64,000 bases of DNA from Planktothrix serta PCC 8927 (GCF_900010725.2 NZ_LR734869.1:216321-280320); one strand, 5' to 3'. Positions 1-9,528 are shown, counted from the stretch's first letter. The notes: generated by a model not told the origin, from the letters alone. Made by a program: numbers and translations.

Positions 1-40
1 CGGTGAGAGCAATTTTGTTCTCGGATAATAGTCATTAGTG

Positions 41-66
41 TAGAGACGTGCCACGGTGCGTCTCTA
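41..66. repeat. Palindromic intergenic repeat, TAGAGACG family
   Basis: An inverted repeat with arms TAGAGACG and CGTCTCTA around a short GC-rich centre. A related copy lies at 13618-13641. It resembles a dispersed REP-like hairpin; no function can be assigned. Confidence 0.7.
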
Positions 67-182
67 ATACTGATTTTTCCTACAATCAACCCGCTCTTCA
101 ACACATCAACAGCTAACACCTGTACACTTTAAAACTGTTAGGATATAGTTTTAAGGCTTTTTAGATCAAACGGCGTAATTGT

Positions 183-644
183 ATGTCATCTTCGTCTGAA
201 TCTGCGATGATTGTGGCTTCTGAGTTGGGTTCAGGTGCTGAACCTCTGGTTAAGGCAGTGCAAACTTTAGGATTAGATAAAATTCAGCGCCATATTTTTA
301 TTTGTGCGGATCAAACTAAACCCCTATGTTGCTCTAAGGAAAAGAGTTTAGAAGCGTGGAACTATTTGAAAAAACGATTAGCTGAGTTAAAACTGGATCA
401 GCCTACACCGACTCAACCCGGTTGTACGTTTAGAACTAAGGCAAATTGTTTGCGCGTTTGTACTCAGGGGCCGATTTTAGTGGTTTATCCCGATGGGGTT
501 TGGTATCATTCTGCAACACCGACCGTGATTGAACGGATTCTCCAAGAGCATATTTTAGGTTCCCAAGTCGTAAAAGAGTATGTGTTTCTCACCCATCCTC
601 TACCCGATTGTTTTTCTGGTGTCCCAACAGAGGTCAAGGATTAA
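183..644 (+). CDS. (2Fe-2S) ferredoxin domain protein, thioredoxin-like fold
   Basis: A 153-residue soluble protein. The cysteine pattern fits a thioredoxin-like [2Fe-2S] ferredoxin: Cys41 in HIFICADQ, Cys49/Cys50 in PLCC, then Cys89 and Cys93 in CLRVC, followed by a conserved GPILVVYPDGVWY strand. Members bind one 2Fe-2S cluster and are presumed electron carriers. The N-terminal 30 residues look like a linker. The gene stands alone, with a HEARO RNA and IscB remnant downstream. The redox partner cannot be inferred here. Confidence 0.8.
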   Translation: MSSSSESAMIVASELGSGAEPLVKAVQTLGLDKIQRHIFICADQTKPLCCSKEKSLEAWNYLKKRLAELKLDQPTPTQPGCTFRTKANCLRVCTQGPILVVYPDGVWYHSATPTVIERILQEHILGSQVVKEYVFLTHPLPDCFSGVPTEVKD

Positions 645-860
645 GCAAGGAATCTGTTTAAACCTTATTAAGCATTTGTAACTTATACAGATCGGATTTC
701 AGGTATCATAGATATTGGGTCACTGCTTAGTAAAATGTCGTAAACTTGCCTATATATCTATTTTTCAGAACGCTGTTTTATTGACAGCTAAATCAGGAGA
801 CTACTGACTTCAGAGAAACGTCTCCCGATCTCAGGGTTAGTCAAATGTACGACAGTCAAG

Positions 861-1080
861 GTTTTTGAGTCCCAAGGTCAGCACCCCGCTCTAAAGAGAC
901 GGGGCTTCATGCCTCTAACTTTGGATAGTTGACCCGCCTAAGTCTTAATTGACTACGTTATCGGCAAGTGTTAAAGACCCACCAATGGATGCGAAGCTAG
1001 TCCGTTGCTCTGGAACTTAAAAGTTAAACAGTTTTACGAGGGGTAAGACAGTGATGACCGAGATAGTTACCGACCGATAA
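861..1080 (+). ncRNA. HEARO / omegaRNA (IscB guide RNA), copy 1
   Basis: From 877 the sequence folds as GTCAGC-(CCCCG CTCT AA AGAG A CGGGG)-...-GTTGAC, then AGTC/GACT and AACTT/AAGTT hairpins, and ends with TTAAACAGTTTTACGAGGGG. This is the arrangement of the HEARO RNA found upstream of IscB genes, and an IscB C-terminal remnant follows at once. A second copy lies at 55028-55213, with compensatory changes in the same helices. In known IscB systems the roughly 16 bases before GTCAGC are the guide; here that is about 861-876. The exact 3' end is uncertain. Confidence 0.82.
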
Positions 1081-1363
1081 CATTGGCGAAGCTAACATTA
1101 CCCGACAAATGTGCAGAACCGATAAATTTGGGTTTCCCTCTCGTTATGTTCCCCGTTTTAAATTTGTTAAAGGGTTTCAAACAGGCGATATTGTTAAAGC
1201 TATTGTTACCCAAGGAAAGAAAGTTGGAACTTATATTGGACGGATTGCTGTTCGTTCAAGTGGAAGTTTCAATATCACTACAAAACCGGAAATTATTCAA
1301 GGAATTAGTCACAAATATTGCACAACAATTCACAGAAAGGATGGTTACTTGTATGCAACATAA
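1067..1363 (+). pseudogene. IscB (RNA-guided HNH/RuvC nuclease) C-terminal remnant
   Basis: The frame opens only after a TAG at 1064-1066. It encodes about 98 residues matching the extreme C-terminus of IscB-type proteins: TRQ..RTDKFGFP, then TGDIVKA, IGRIAVRSSGSFNI, KYC and RKDGYLY. The arginine-rich bridge, all RuvC segments and the HNH domain are missing, so it cannot be a nuclease. It begins exactly where the HEARO RNA ends, as though an internal deletion joined the RNA to the last part of the ORF. An overlapping 117-codon frame (1083-1436) looks like an artefact. Confidence 0.8.
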
Positions 1364-1525
1364 ACCCTACCCCCTTTTTCCTCTCACCACTAATCGGAGT
1401 ACCGATTTAGTGGGCGTCTCCAAAGGGGGAAGATAGATGAATAAAAAGCCGTTCATCCGGCTCGATGAATCAATCTAAAAAATTGACCTTGATATTGCGG
1501 GATTATCCATTGGAACAGATTAAAA

Positions 1526-2170
1526 ATGAAGGATAGTAACGGAGAACAAAAACGGCTCATGCTGGTGGATGATGATCCCAACCTGGTCTTATTGGTCAGG
1601 GATTATTTAGAATTTCGGGGATATGATGTCATCACCGCAGAGAACGGTAGGATAGCGCTAGAAATTCTGGAGCAGGAACTTCCTGATCTGATGATCTGCG
1701 ATATTATGATGCCAGAAATGGACGGCTATAGTCTAGTTAAGCAAATTAGAGAAGACCCTCGTACTGGATGGATTCCTGTTCTATTTTTATCGGCTAAGGG
1801 CCAAAGCCAAGATAAAGTTAAAGGCTTGAATACGGGGGCAGATGTCTATATTGTTAAACCCTTTGAGCCTGAAGAATTAGTGGCGCAAGTGGAGTCTTCC
1901 CTGCGGCAAGCGTCCCGTTTGACTCAGCGCCAAAATCCCAATATTGATAATGGCCCTAAACTGCGGGTGCGTCGAAATGTAGAACTAACTCCAACGGAGT
2001 TAAGGGTTGTACAGTTAGTGGCCCAAGGTTTGGCTAACCGGGATATTGCTCGAATTATGAAAGTTAGTCAACGCACGATTGAAAGCCATGTTAGCAATAT
2101 GTTGGGAAAAACAGGCCTTCATAATCGGACAGAACTAGCGCGATGGGCGTTAGAAAGCAAAAAAACCTAG
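1526..2170 (+). CDS. Response regulator, REC plus LuxR-type HTH (Ycf29/Rre1-like)
   Basis: 214 residues. The receiver domain (about 10-125) has the acidic pocket LVDDDP, phospho-acceptor Asp in MICDIMMPEMDG, Ser/Thr in LFLSAKG and Lys in IVKPFEP. The C-terminal LuxR/NarL helix-turn-helix (about 150-210) reads LTPTELRVVQLVAQGLANRDIARIMKVSQ. This layout matches the Ycf29/Rre1 regulators of cyanobacteria and red-algal plastids, which are linked to stress responses. No histidine kinase is adjacent, as is normal for that family. The ortholog name is likely but not proven. Confidence 0.85.
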   Translation: MKDSNGEQKRLMLVDDDPNLVLLVRDYLEFRGYDVITAENGRIALEILEQELPDLMICDIMMPEMDGYSLVKQIREDPRTGWIPVLFLSAKGQSQDKVKGLNTGADVYIVKPFEPEELVAQVESSLRQASRLTQRQNPNIDNGPKLRVRRNVELTPTELRVVQLVAQGLANRDIARIMKVSQRTIESHVSNMLGKTGLHNRTELARWALESKKT

Positions 2171-2878
2171 GACATCAGGGTGCAGGCGCAGGAGAGAACA
2201 GAAAACAGAAGACAAAAAAATAGAGGATAGAGAGAGAATAACAGGGGAGTGATTGCCAGCCCGCACACTTGATGAATTCAATCAGGAGTGAGTAATATTA
2301 GGGGGCTGTTCCTTTACCAGGTATACTAAAAAGGTTATAGAGTATTTCTATATTGTAGATCAGTAACAACCAAATCCTTAACTGTTGCCATCGTCCTAGA
2401 CCCGGAGTTGAGAGAAAGACACAGGGCTAAACCTTAAGTTTTATTCAGCGTTAACCGTTCGGTGTAACCCAGAATATCCTTAAAGAGTAGCCAATGAACT
2501 TTCCTATTGTTCTTGGGTTTCCCGCTTATTGACAACAAGTAAAATTAATCTCAGCCCGATGATTAACATCAGGAATTAGGGGAAGTTCCCTTTAAATCCA
2601 TGACTTTGAGTCTTTAAAAAGGGCTCAAATACTTAAAAAATCGTGGGTTAATCTAATCAATATCCTAGGAATTGATAGAGATTTCTCTTTCCTCTGTTAA
2701 GGGTCAGTTTGTACTGCGTCAACGAGGTAGGATAAAATTATATCCTTACATCTATCGGATGAAAGATTCATGGAGAGACAACAGGAGTTGTTGAAGCATA
2801 AACTTTCTTCGATTGTGGATGGTAAGATAGAATATTTAGATTAAATTCTTTGCTAAAAATATTAGGTCTTAAGTTTCT
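2171..2878. other. Gene-poor intergenic region
   Basis: About 700 bases with no convincing gene. A 24-codon reading frame begins at the ATG near 2771 (MERQQELLKHKL...) but has no recognisable family. The region is A+T-rich before the NYN gene. No tRNA, CRISPR or clear terminator was seen. Confidence 0.6.
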
Positions 2879-3400
2879 ATGCCTAACGTAAAAAACCGTC
2901 TTTCTATTTTTGTAGACGGTAACAATATGTTCTATGCTCAACAAAAAAATGGCTGGTTTTTTGATCCCCGAAGGGTTTTGACCTATTTCAAAACAGAACA
3001 AGTGGATATTACCCTAGTCAATGCCTTTTGGTATACAGGACTCAAAGACCCGCAAGATCAAAGAGGATTCCGAGATGCTCTGATCAGTCTAGGTTATACA
3101 GTCCGCACTAAAATTCTCAAAGAATATTACGATGATAGTTCCGGGCGATACTCCCAAAAAGCCAATTTAGATATTGAAATTGTTGTAGATATGTTTAATA
3201 CGGTAGACCAATATGATCGAGTTGTGTTATTTAGTGGGGATGGAGACTTTGAACGCGCGATTGAACTGTTACGATCTAAAAATACTCATATTACCGTTGT
3301 TTCTACAGAAGGAATGATCGCGCGAGAACTGCGGAATGCAACGGATCGTTATATTGATCTCAACGATATTCGAGAACAGATTGAAAAAACTGATTATTAA
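2879..3400 (+). CDS. NYN domain protein, LabA/DUF88 family
   Basis: 173 residues spanning one NYN (PIN-like) fold. The acidic residues expected of the metal site are present: IFVDGNNMFYAQ at the N-terminus, an Asp/Glu pair in NLDIEIVVDM, and LFSGDGDFERAIELLR near residue 120. The family is presumed RNase-like. The founding cyanobacterial member LabA affects circadian gene-expression feedback. Whether this copy has that role cannot be told. It is followed by a minisatellite and then leuA on the same strand. Confidence 0.85.
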   Translation: MPNVKNRLSIFVDGNNMFYAQQKNGWFFDPRRVLTYFKTEQVDITLVNAFWYTGLKDPQDQRGFRDALISLGYTVRTKILKEYYDDSSGRYSQKANLDIEIVVDMFNTVDQYDRVVLFSGDGDFERAIELLRSKNTHITVVSTEGMIARELRNATDRYIDLNDIREQIEKTDY

Positions 3401-3485
3401 AGGGAACAGGGAACAGGGAACAGGGAACAGCAAATCAGTAATCAGTAATCAGTAATCAGTTAACAGTCAACGGTTAATAGTCAAC
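3401..3485. repeat. Short tandem repeats (GGGAACA and AGTAATC units)
   Basis: Seven-base GGGAACA units are followed by CAGTAAT-type units and then GTCAACGGTTAATAGTCAAC. The same GGGAACA unit recurs at 15299-15337, 38478-38506 and, inverted, at 52965-53002. It is a genome-wide minisatellite family, always intergenic in this window. Confidence 0.8.
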
Positions 3486-3498
3486 AGGATTTTTAATC

Positions 3499-5118
3499 AT
3501 GAAATTTCAATCCAACCCCGACCGAATTATTATTTTTGATACCACCTTGCGCGATGGCGAACAATGTCCCGGCGCGACCTTAAATGTGGATGAAAAACTC
3601 GTGATTGCTCGACAATTGGCCCGTTTAGGGGTTGATGTGATCGAGGCGGGATTTGCCATCGCCAGTCCGGGGGATTTTGAAGCGGTTTCTCGCATCGCCG
3701 AGGCGGTAGGAACAGAAGATGGCCCGGTAATTTGTAGTTTAGCGCGATCGGTCAAAGGAGATATTGAAGCAGCGGCTAAAGCCGTTTCTCCCGCCTTCCA
3801 TCGGCGAATTCATACCTTTATTGCCACTTCTGATATCCATTTGCAATATAAACTCAAAAAAACCCGGTCTGAGGTGTTAGATATAACCTCAGAAATGGTG
3901 GCCTATGCTAAATCCTTTGTGGATGATATTGAGTTTTCTCCTGAAGATGCGGGACGCTCTGACCCGGAATTTCTCTATCAAGTTTTAGAACGGGCGATCG
4001 CAGCCGGAGCAACAACAGTTAATATTCCTGATACCGTCGGTTATACGACTCCGGCAGAATTTGGGGCGATCATTAAAGGGATTAAAGATAATGTCCCTAA
4101 TATCGACCAAGCGATTATTTCCGTTCATGGTCATAACGATTTGGGTTTGGCCGTTGCCAATTTCTTAGAAGCGGTAAAAAATGGGGCGCGTCAGTTGGAA
4201 TGCACCATTAATGGCATTGGAGAACGGGCCGGAAATGCCGCGTTAGAAGAATTGGTCATGGCCTTGCACGTCCGACGCCAATATTTTAATCCCTTCTTGG
4301 GTCGTCCTGCGGAGTCGGAAACTCCCTTAACCCATATTGACACTCGCCAAATCTATAAAACCTCTCGTTTGGTTTCTAATTTGACGGGGATGTTAGTTCA
4401 ACCGAATAAAGCTATTGTTGGGGCGAATGCTTTTGCTCATGAGTCGGGAATTCATCAAGACGGCATTTTGAAGCATAAACGCACTTATGAAATTATGGAT
4501 GCTCAATCCATTGGCTTGAATGATAACCTGATTGTTTTGGGTAAACATTCCGGGCGTCATGCGTTCCAAACTCGGATGCGAGAGTTAGGATTTGAGTTAA
4601 CGGACGATGAGGTGAATAAGGCGTTTGTTCGGTTTAAAGAATTGGCGGATAAGAAAAAAGAAATCACTGATTGGGATTTAGAAGCCATTGTTAATGATGA
4701 AATTCAACAAACCCCTGAATTTTTCCATTTGGAATTTGTACAGGTGTCCTGTGGAAATCAAGCCCGTCCCACTGCTACGGTCACAGTCCGCACCCCTGAC
4801 GGCCAAGAATTAACCGATGCAGCGATTGGAACTGGCCCGGTGGATGCGGTGTATCGGGCGATTAACCGGGTGGCGAATGTTTCTAATGAGTTAATTGAGT
4901 TCTCGGTACAGTCGGTAACGGCCGGAATTGACGCCATTGGAGAAGTGACAATTCGCTTACGTCATGAAGGCCGGGTCTTTTCCGGTCATGCCGCCAATAC
5001 CGATATTATTGTAGCCTCGGCGCAAGCTTATTTGAATGCCCTCAACCGCTTGTCTGCTGACTTAAAACCGCGAATTAATCCCCAATCTTCAGAAGTTGTG
5101 GAAACCTCTGTCAGTTAA
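3499..5118 (+). CDS. leuA: 2-isopropylmalate synthase
   Basis: 539 residues, usual for bacterial LeuA. It condenses acetyl-CoA with 2-oxoisovalerate in the first committed step of leucine synthesis. The HMGL-like TIM barrel starts with [12 protein letters not shown] (metal-binding Asp and Arg), and the metal-binding HGHND motif is at SVHGHNDLG. The signature [11 protein letters not shown] and the [10 protein letters not shown] linker follow. The C-terminal LeuA allosteric domain (about 390-515) should confer leucine feedback inhibition. No other leu gene is near. Confidence 0.96.
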   Translation: MKFQSNPDRIIIFDTTLRDGEQCPGATLNVDEKLVIARQLARLGVDVIEAGFAIASPGDFEAVSRIAEAVGTEDGPVICSLARSVKGDIEAAAKAVSPAFHRRIHTFIATSDIHLQYKLKKTRSEVLDITSEMVAYAKSFVDDIEFSPEDAGRSDPEFLYQVLERAIAAGATTVNIPDTVGYTTPAEFGAIIKGIKDNVPNIDQAIISVHGHNDLGLAVANFLEAVKNGARQLECTINGIGERAGNAALEELVMALHVRRQYFNPFLGRPAESETPLTHIDTRQIYKTSRLVSNLTGMLVQPNKAIVGANAFAHESGIHQDGILKHKRTYEIMDAQSIGLNDNLIVLGKHSGRHAFQTRMRELGFELTDDEVNKAFVRFKELADKKKEITDWDLEAIVNDEIQQTPEFFHLEFVQVSCGNQARPTATVTVRTPDGQELTDAAIGTGPVDAVYRAINRVANVSNELIEFSVQSVTAGIDAIGEVTIRLRHEGRVFSGHAANTDIIVASAQAYLNALNRLSADLKPRINPQSSEVVETSVS

Positions 5119-5164
5119 TTAATCAGCTATACGGTTGGCTGTCAACAGTCAACCGTTAACCGAT

Positions 5165-5362
5165 ATGAATCCAGAACCTTTTGACCCAAAGAAAAAAATT
5201 AAACAGGAAATGCTGTTGCAATATGAAGCCGAAACGATGAAAATGAAAAAAGTTTTTATCGTGACTATGGCGATTTTGAGTTTAGTATTGGCGGGGTTAG
5301 GATTATGGATTTTTAATAATTCTCAAACGGTCAGAACCCCTGTTCAAGAAACTCAAAATTAG
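5165..5362 (+). CDS. Small single-pass membrane protein, unknown
   Basis: 65 residues from the ATG at 5165. An in-frame TTG at 5135 would put a dispersed CAGTCAACCGTTAACC repeat into the protein, so the ATG is preferred. A charged N-terminus (PKKKIKQEMLLQYEAETMKMKK) precedes one membrane segment, VFIVTMAILSLVLAGLGLWIF, and a short polar tail. It lies 46 bases after leuA on the same strand. It is not recognised beyond resembling small cyanobacterial membrane proteins. Confidence 0.65.
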   Translation: MNPEPFDPKKKIKQEMLLQYEAETMKMKKVFIVTMAILSLVLAGLGLWIFNNSQTVRTPVQETQN

Positions 5363-5478
5363 TTCTTACTGAAGTTGTTGGGTTTGAGGTTTTTCTATTA
5401 TTTCTAAGAAACTAGGGAAACCTCCTATTTCCAATCGATAATCATCAATTAAATAGAAAAGCTGGGATTAATTGGGAG

Positions 5479-8400
5479 ATGATCAGCATTAATTTTGAAA
5501 TTTATTTGCGATCGCTTCAGAAAAATTTACAACAAGGGAGTGAACCCACCCACTATCCCGCTTTAAAAAGTTTATTAGATTATCCCTCACAACAGATTGA
5601 AGCCAGTATTGAGGAAAAAGGAAATAAAGCCGGAATTCCTGATTTTACCGTCAGAAAACGCGAGTTATTAATTGGATATGTAGAAGCGAAGGACATCGGA
5701 ATAGATTTATCAACCGTTGAAAAAACAGAACAGTTAGAACGTTATCGAGAATCCCATATTGGGGCTAATTTAATTTTAACGAATTATTTAGAATTTCGTT
5801 GGTATGTTAACGGAAAATTACGATTAAAAACAGTTTTAGGCGAACAAGTTAATCATCAGATTCAATTAATTGATTCTGAACAAACTAATCAATTAATTCA
5901 AGCATTTCTGAACTATCAGGGCGAAATTATTAATAACCCTGAAGATTTAGCAAAACAGATGGCACAGTTGACAAAAACCATTCGTTATGCAGTCATAGAA
6001 GCTTTAAAACTAGAAACAGAAACGGGAGAATTACATCAACTACAAAAGGGATTTCAAGAGGTTTTATTACCGAATTTAGAACAATCTACTTTTGCGGATA
6101 TGTATGCTCAAACTGTCGCCTATGGTTTATTTACAGCTAGGGTTAGTCATGCTCAAAACCCTCAAAACTATGCCTTTGAACGACGTACAGCCGGGTTATA
6201 TATTCCCGATACCAACCCATTTTTAAAGCGGTTATTTAATACCGTTGTTGATACGGATGCGCTTTCTCAAATTAATTGGGCTGTTGATGATTTAGTTCAA
6301 CTTTTAGCCCAAGTTAATATGACGAATATTTTAGAAAATTTTGGTAAAAATACCCGACAGGAAGATCCGGTTGTACATTTTTATGAAGCCTTTCTTGCCG
6401 CCTATGATACCGCATTGCGGAAAAGTCGAGGGGTTTATTATACACCTGAACCTGTGGTATCTTTTATAGTGCGTTCAGTGGATTTAATTCTAAAAAATCG
6501 GTTTAATTTAGCGTTAGGTTTGGCTGATTATAGTCAAGATAAAACCACAAAACAGCCGAGGGTACAAATTCTTGATCCCGCAACGGGAACTGGAACATTT
6601 CTTTATACTGTGGTGAATCAAATTTACCAAAATTTAGAGGAAATGGGGTTAGGAAGGAGTTGGAATGATTATGTTAAGGAGCATTTATTTAATCGTTTAT
6701 ATGGATTTGAATTGTTAATGGCTCCCTATGCGATCGCACACTTAAAATTAGGATTACAATTACAAAATTATGGTTATCAATTCCAAAGCAGACAACGGTT
6801 AGGGATTTATTTAACCAATACTTTAGATGAAGCCTTAAAAGAATCCGAGATTTTATTGGGTCAATATGTCGCCCAAGAAGCCAATGAAGCCGCAGCTATT
6901 AAGCGAGATTTTCCGATTATGGTAGTTTTAGGAAATCCACCCTATTCTGTTAGTTCTCAAAATTCCAGTAAACGTCAGAGAATTGCTCAGGGAAATGAAC
7001 AATATTTAGCTGATATTAAATATACAGGTGCAGTTTGGGAGAAAAACTTTAAAAAAGCTAAACCCGGTCAAAAGATTACTGAGTTAACGGCTATTGGTGA
7101 GTTATTAGAACGTTATAAAGGTAGAGTTAGATTAGAAGGTGAAAAAAATATTCAACCCCTTGATGATGATTATATTAAATTTATTCGTTTTGCTCATCAC
7201 CGCATTGAACAAACTGGATATGGGATAGTAGCTTTTATTACTAATAATTCTTATTTAGGGGGTTTAATTCATCGGGGAATGAGAGAGGAATTAATAAAAA
7301 CTTTTGATGAAATTTATGTTTTAGATTTACATGGGAGTTCATTATTAAAGGAAAAATGTCCTGATGGGACTAACGATCAGAATGTGTTTGATATTCAGCA
7401 AGGCGTTGCTATTATAATTGCTATTAAAAATCATCCTGAACAGTTGGTTAATAATAATTTAGCAACGGTTTTTCATTATGATCTGTGGGGGAGTCGTCAA
7501 GATAAATATGATTTACTTAATCAAACGGATATTGATTCTCTGCAATGGAGCCAATTAGTATTATCTATACCCAATTATTTTTTTGTCCCTAAAAAATTTA
7601 GTTGGAATGAAGAACATGAAAAATTGTTTAAATTATCTGATATTTTTTTAGTGTATTCTAGTGGAATAGAAACAGGTAGAGATGAAGTTTTAATTACGGA
7701 TTTAGCTGATGAAATCCAACAAGTTATACAAGATTTAAGTAATCCTAGTTTTAGTGATCATGAAGCTTATGAAAAATATAGAATTCAAGATACAAGTGGA
7801 TGGCGTTTTTGTTCCAACCGTTCTTTATTGATTCAAGAAGGATATGATCAAAATTTAGTTACATTAATTAATTACAGACCTTTTGATTATAAATTTACTT
7901 ATTATCATAGTATTTTAAGAAGAATGCAAAAAGAAGTTCAAAGTAATCTACTAAAGAACAATTTAGCTTTATTGTCTTGTCGCCAACAATTTGAATCGGG
8001 TTTTGATCATATTTTTTGTACTAACACTATTACAGAACGTTGTGCAGTTTCTCTAAAATCGAGAGAACTAACTTATGTTTTCCCTCTCTATATTTACCCT
8101 AACACCGAAAACGATCAATATAACTTATTTACAGAATGCACTCCTAACTTTTCCCCAAAATTCCTAAGTGAAATTAAAGTAAAATTAGGATATATCCCCA
8201 CGCCAGAAGCAATATTTTATTATGCTTATGCTATTTTCCATAGTCCCACCTATCGTCAACGATATGCAGAATATCTTAAAATAGATTTTCCTCGCTTACC
8301 CCTAACCAGCAATGAGCAATTATTTAAAAATTTAGCCCAAAAAGGCGAAGAATTAGTTAAATTACATTTAATGGAATCTCAACAACTTAATCGTTTAATT

Positions 8401-8694
8401 ACCCAATATCAAGGAGAAGGAGATAACAACGTTACAGAAGTCACCTATAAACCCCAACAGCAACGAATCTATATTAATAAAACCCGTTATTTTGAAGGAA
8501 TACCGCCGGAAATCTGGGAATTTAAGATCGGTGGGTATCAAGTGTTAGATAAATGGTTAAAAGATCGTAAAAAAGCTAATCGTAGTTTATCCTTTGACGA
8601 TATTCTGCATTATCAAAAAATTGTTGTCGCGTTAACAGCAACCTTAACTATTATGAAAGAGATTGATCAAATCATTCCTGAATGGCCGATTTAA
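5479..8694 (+). CDS. Single-chain restriction-modification enzyme (type ISP/IIG-like)
   Basis: 1071 residues. The N-terminus has a PD-(D/E)xK-like nuclease motif (GIPDFTVRKRELLIGYVEAK, about residues 50-72). A gamma-class adenine methyltransferase follows, with motif I DPATGTGTF and motif IV NPPY in VLGNPPYS. The C-terminal 450 residues would be the target-recognition region. No helicase motifs are visible between nuclease and methylase, so it is closer to IIG/'ISP-like' enzymes than to true translocating ISP enzymes. The frame is intact and A+T-rich. It probably methylates adenine and cuts unmodified DNA. Confidence 0.85.
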   Translation: MISINFEIYLRSLQKNLQQGSEPTHYPALKSLLDYPSQQIEASIEEKGNKAGIPDFTVRKRELLIGYVEAKDIGIDLSTVEKTEQLERYRESHIGANLILTNYLEFRWYVNGKLRLKTVLGEQVNHQIQLIDSEQTNQLIQAFLNYQGEIINNPEDLAKQMAQLTKTIRYAVIEALKLETETGELHQLQKGFQEVLLPNLEQSTFADMYAQTVAYGLFTARVSHAQNPQNYAFERRTAGLYIPDTNPFLKRLFNTVVDTDALSQINWAVDDLVQLLAQVNMTNILENFGKNTRQEDPVVHFYEAFLAAYDTALRKSRGVYYTPEPVVSFIVRSVDLILKNRFNLALGLADYSQDKTTKQPRVQILDPATGTGTFLYTVVNQIYQNLEEMGLGRSWNDYVKEHLFNRLYGFELLMAPYAIAHLKLGLQLQNYGYQFQSRQRLGIYLTNTLDEALKESEILLGQYVAQEANEAAAIKRDFPIMVVLGNPPYSVSSQNSSKRQRIAQGNEQYLADIKYTGAVWEKNFKKAKPGQKITELTAIGELLERYKGRVRLEGEKNIQPLDDDYIKFIRFAHHRIEQTGYGIVAFITNNSYLGGLIHRGMREELIKTFDEIYVLDLHGSSLLKEKCPDGTNDQNVFDIQQGVAIIIAIKNHPEQLVNNNLATVFHYDLWGSRQDKYDLLNQTDIDSLQWSQLVLSIPNYFFVPKKFSWNEEHEKLFKLSDIFLVYSSGIETGRDEVLITDLADEIQQVIQDLSNPSFSDHEAYEKYRIQDTSGWRFCSNRSLLIQEGYDQNLVTLINYRPFDYKFTYYHSILRRMQKEVQSNLLKNNLALLSCRQQFESGFDHIFCTNTITERCAVSLKSRELTYVFPLYIYPNTENDQYNLFTECTPNFSPKFLSEIKVKLGYIPTPEAIFYYAYAIFHSPTYRQRYAEYLKIDFPRLPLTSNEQLFKNLAQKGEELVKLHLMESQQLNRLITQYQGEGDNNVTEVTYKPQQQRIYINKTRYFEGIPPEIWEFKIGGYQVLDKWLKDRKKANRSLSFDDILHYQKIVVALTATLTIMKEIDQIIPEWPI

Positions 8695-8798
8695 TAAAAC
8701 TAATTTAATAGAAAATGCGATCTATAATAACTAATAAGTTAAACAATTGCCTCGAACTCAACGTCTTTGATGGTTAAATATCCCCAGGAGAAAACCTT

Positions 8799-9002
8799 AT
8801 GAAATGGCGTGTTATTTTAGAACCTGACCCTGAAACTGGAGAATGGGCTGTTTGGTGTCCAGAGTTACCCGGTTGTGTTTCCGCAGGTGAAACAGAAGCA
8901 GAAGCGTTAGAAAATATCACCGAAGCGATCGCACTTTATCTTGAACCTGATCCGATTATATTAAAAGCAGGATCTCTCATGCGAGAGGTTTCTATGACAT
9001 GA
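8799..9002 (+). CDS. hicB: HicB-family antitoxin
   Basis: 67 residues with the HicB fold signature: WRVILEPDPETGEWAVWCPELPGCVSAGETEAEALENITEAI. Complete HicB proteins often carry a C-terminal DNA-binding part; this short form ends in a linker (LMREVSMT). Its TGA overlaps the ATG of a truncated hicA as ATGA, the usual translational coupling in reversed hicBA operons. Because the toxin is broken, this antitoxin is probably an orphan. Confidence 0.85.
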   Translation: MKWRVILEPDPETGEWAVWCPELPGCVSAGETEAEALENITEAIALYLEPDPIILKAGSLMREVSMT

Positions 9003-9143
9003 CTCGTATCCGTAGAATGAATGCAGATGAAGTTGAAAATATCTTAAAAAATTATGGGTTTGAGTTAGTTTCACAGAAAGGTAGTCTTTGAAGTGGCTGA
9101 TCCTTCAGAAATACACAATCGCTTACGTTCAGAAGATAAATAA
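8999..9143 (+). pseudogene. hicA: Truncated HicA toxin
   Basis: The ATG overlaps the hicB stop. The frame encodes MTRIRRMNADEVENILKNYG... then FELVSQKGSL and stops at 9089-9091. HicA (about 60-80 residues) normally continues GSHRKYRH with the catalytic His, so the active part is lost. In another frame, 9074-9143 reads FEVADPSEIHNRLRSEDK then stop, which looks like the tail of an unrelated gene. The toxin is therefore inactive. Confidence 0.75.
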
Positions 9144-9161
9144 GGAGTTGATCAATCCTGA

Positions 9162-9353
9162 TTATTTAATAGTTTTCTGTGACTTTCCTAAACGATAAGC
9201 GGTTAAAGAACTGTTGCGAATATCCGTTTCTAACTGTAAGATTAGTTCATCTAAATCTAAAATATTTGTATCAATACGTTTGCATAAATCTCGCATTTTA
9301 GTAGCAGAATGCAATCTAACTTCAGCATTAGGAATTTTAGGTTGATTCATCAT
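9162..9353 (-). CDS. Small hypothetical protein, second of an overlapping pair
   Basis: 63 residues, mostly helical and charged (LCKRIDTNILDLDELILQLETDIRNSSLTAYRLGK). The start (ATGATG) overlaps the end of the upstream small gene by 17 bases, which suggests translational coupling. The family is not recognised. The size and overlap resemble a two-component small module such as a toxin-antitoxin pair, but no toxin motif is visible. Confidence 0.5.
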   Translation of the reverse strand: MMNQPKIPNAEVRLHSATKMRDLCKRIDTNILDLDELILQLETDIRNSSLTAYRLGKSQKTIK

Positions 9354-9528
9354 ATAATTCGGGTAATGTTTCTACTGTTTCTCCAAATTTCTCAAAGATA
9401 GCAAGCTCTGTCACCCCGGCATCATTAATTAACAGTAACATCTGTTTTTGCAAATTGAAAACTCTGTTTACTATGTCCTCTGGTAACTTTGCCATCTTAT
9501 GCGTCCTGATCGATGAAATTTCCGGCAC
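9337..9528 (-). CDS. Small hypothetical protein, first of an overlapping pair
   Basis: Up to 63 residues; an internal Met at residue 12 (MAKLPEDIVNRVFNLQKQML) is a plausible start. It ends TLPELYDEST and overlaps the next gene by 17 bases. It is helical with no signal peptide and no known motif. The pair lies between the broken hicBA locus and ribBA, in an accessory stretch. Confidence 0.5.
   Translation of the reverse strand: MPEISSIRTHKMAKLPEDIVNRVFNLQKQMLLLINDAGVTELAIFEKFGETVETLPELYDEST

Noticed and set aside
1083-1436. 117-codon open frame over the IscB remnant
   Set aside because: The overlapping frame at 1067-1363 contains unmistakable IscB motifs; the 117-codon frame has a TTG start and no family pattern except a possible frameshifted tail.
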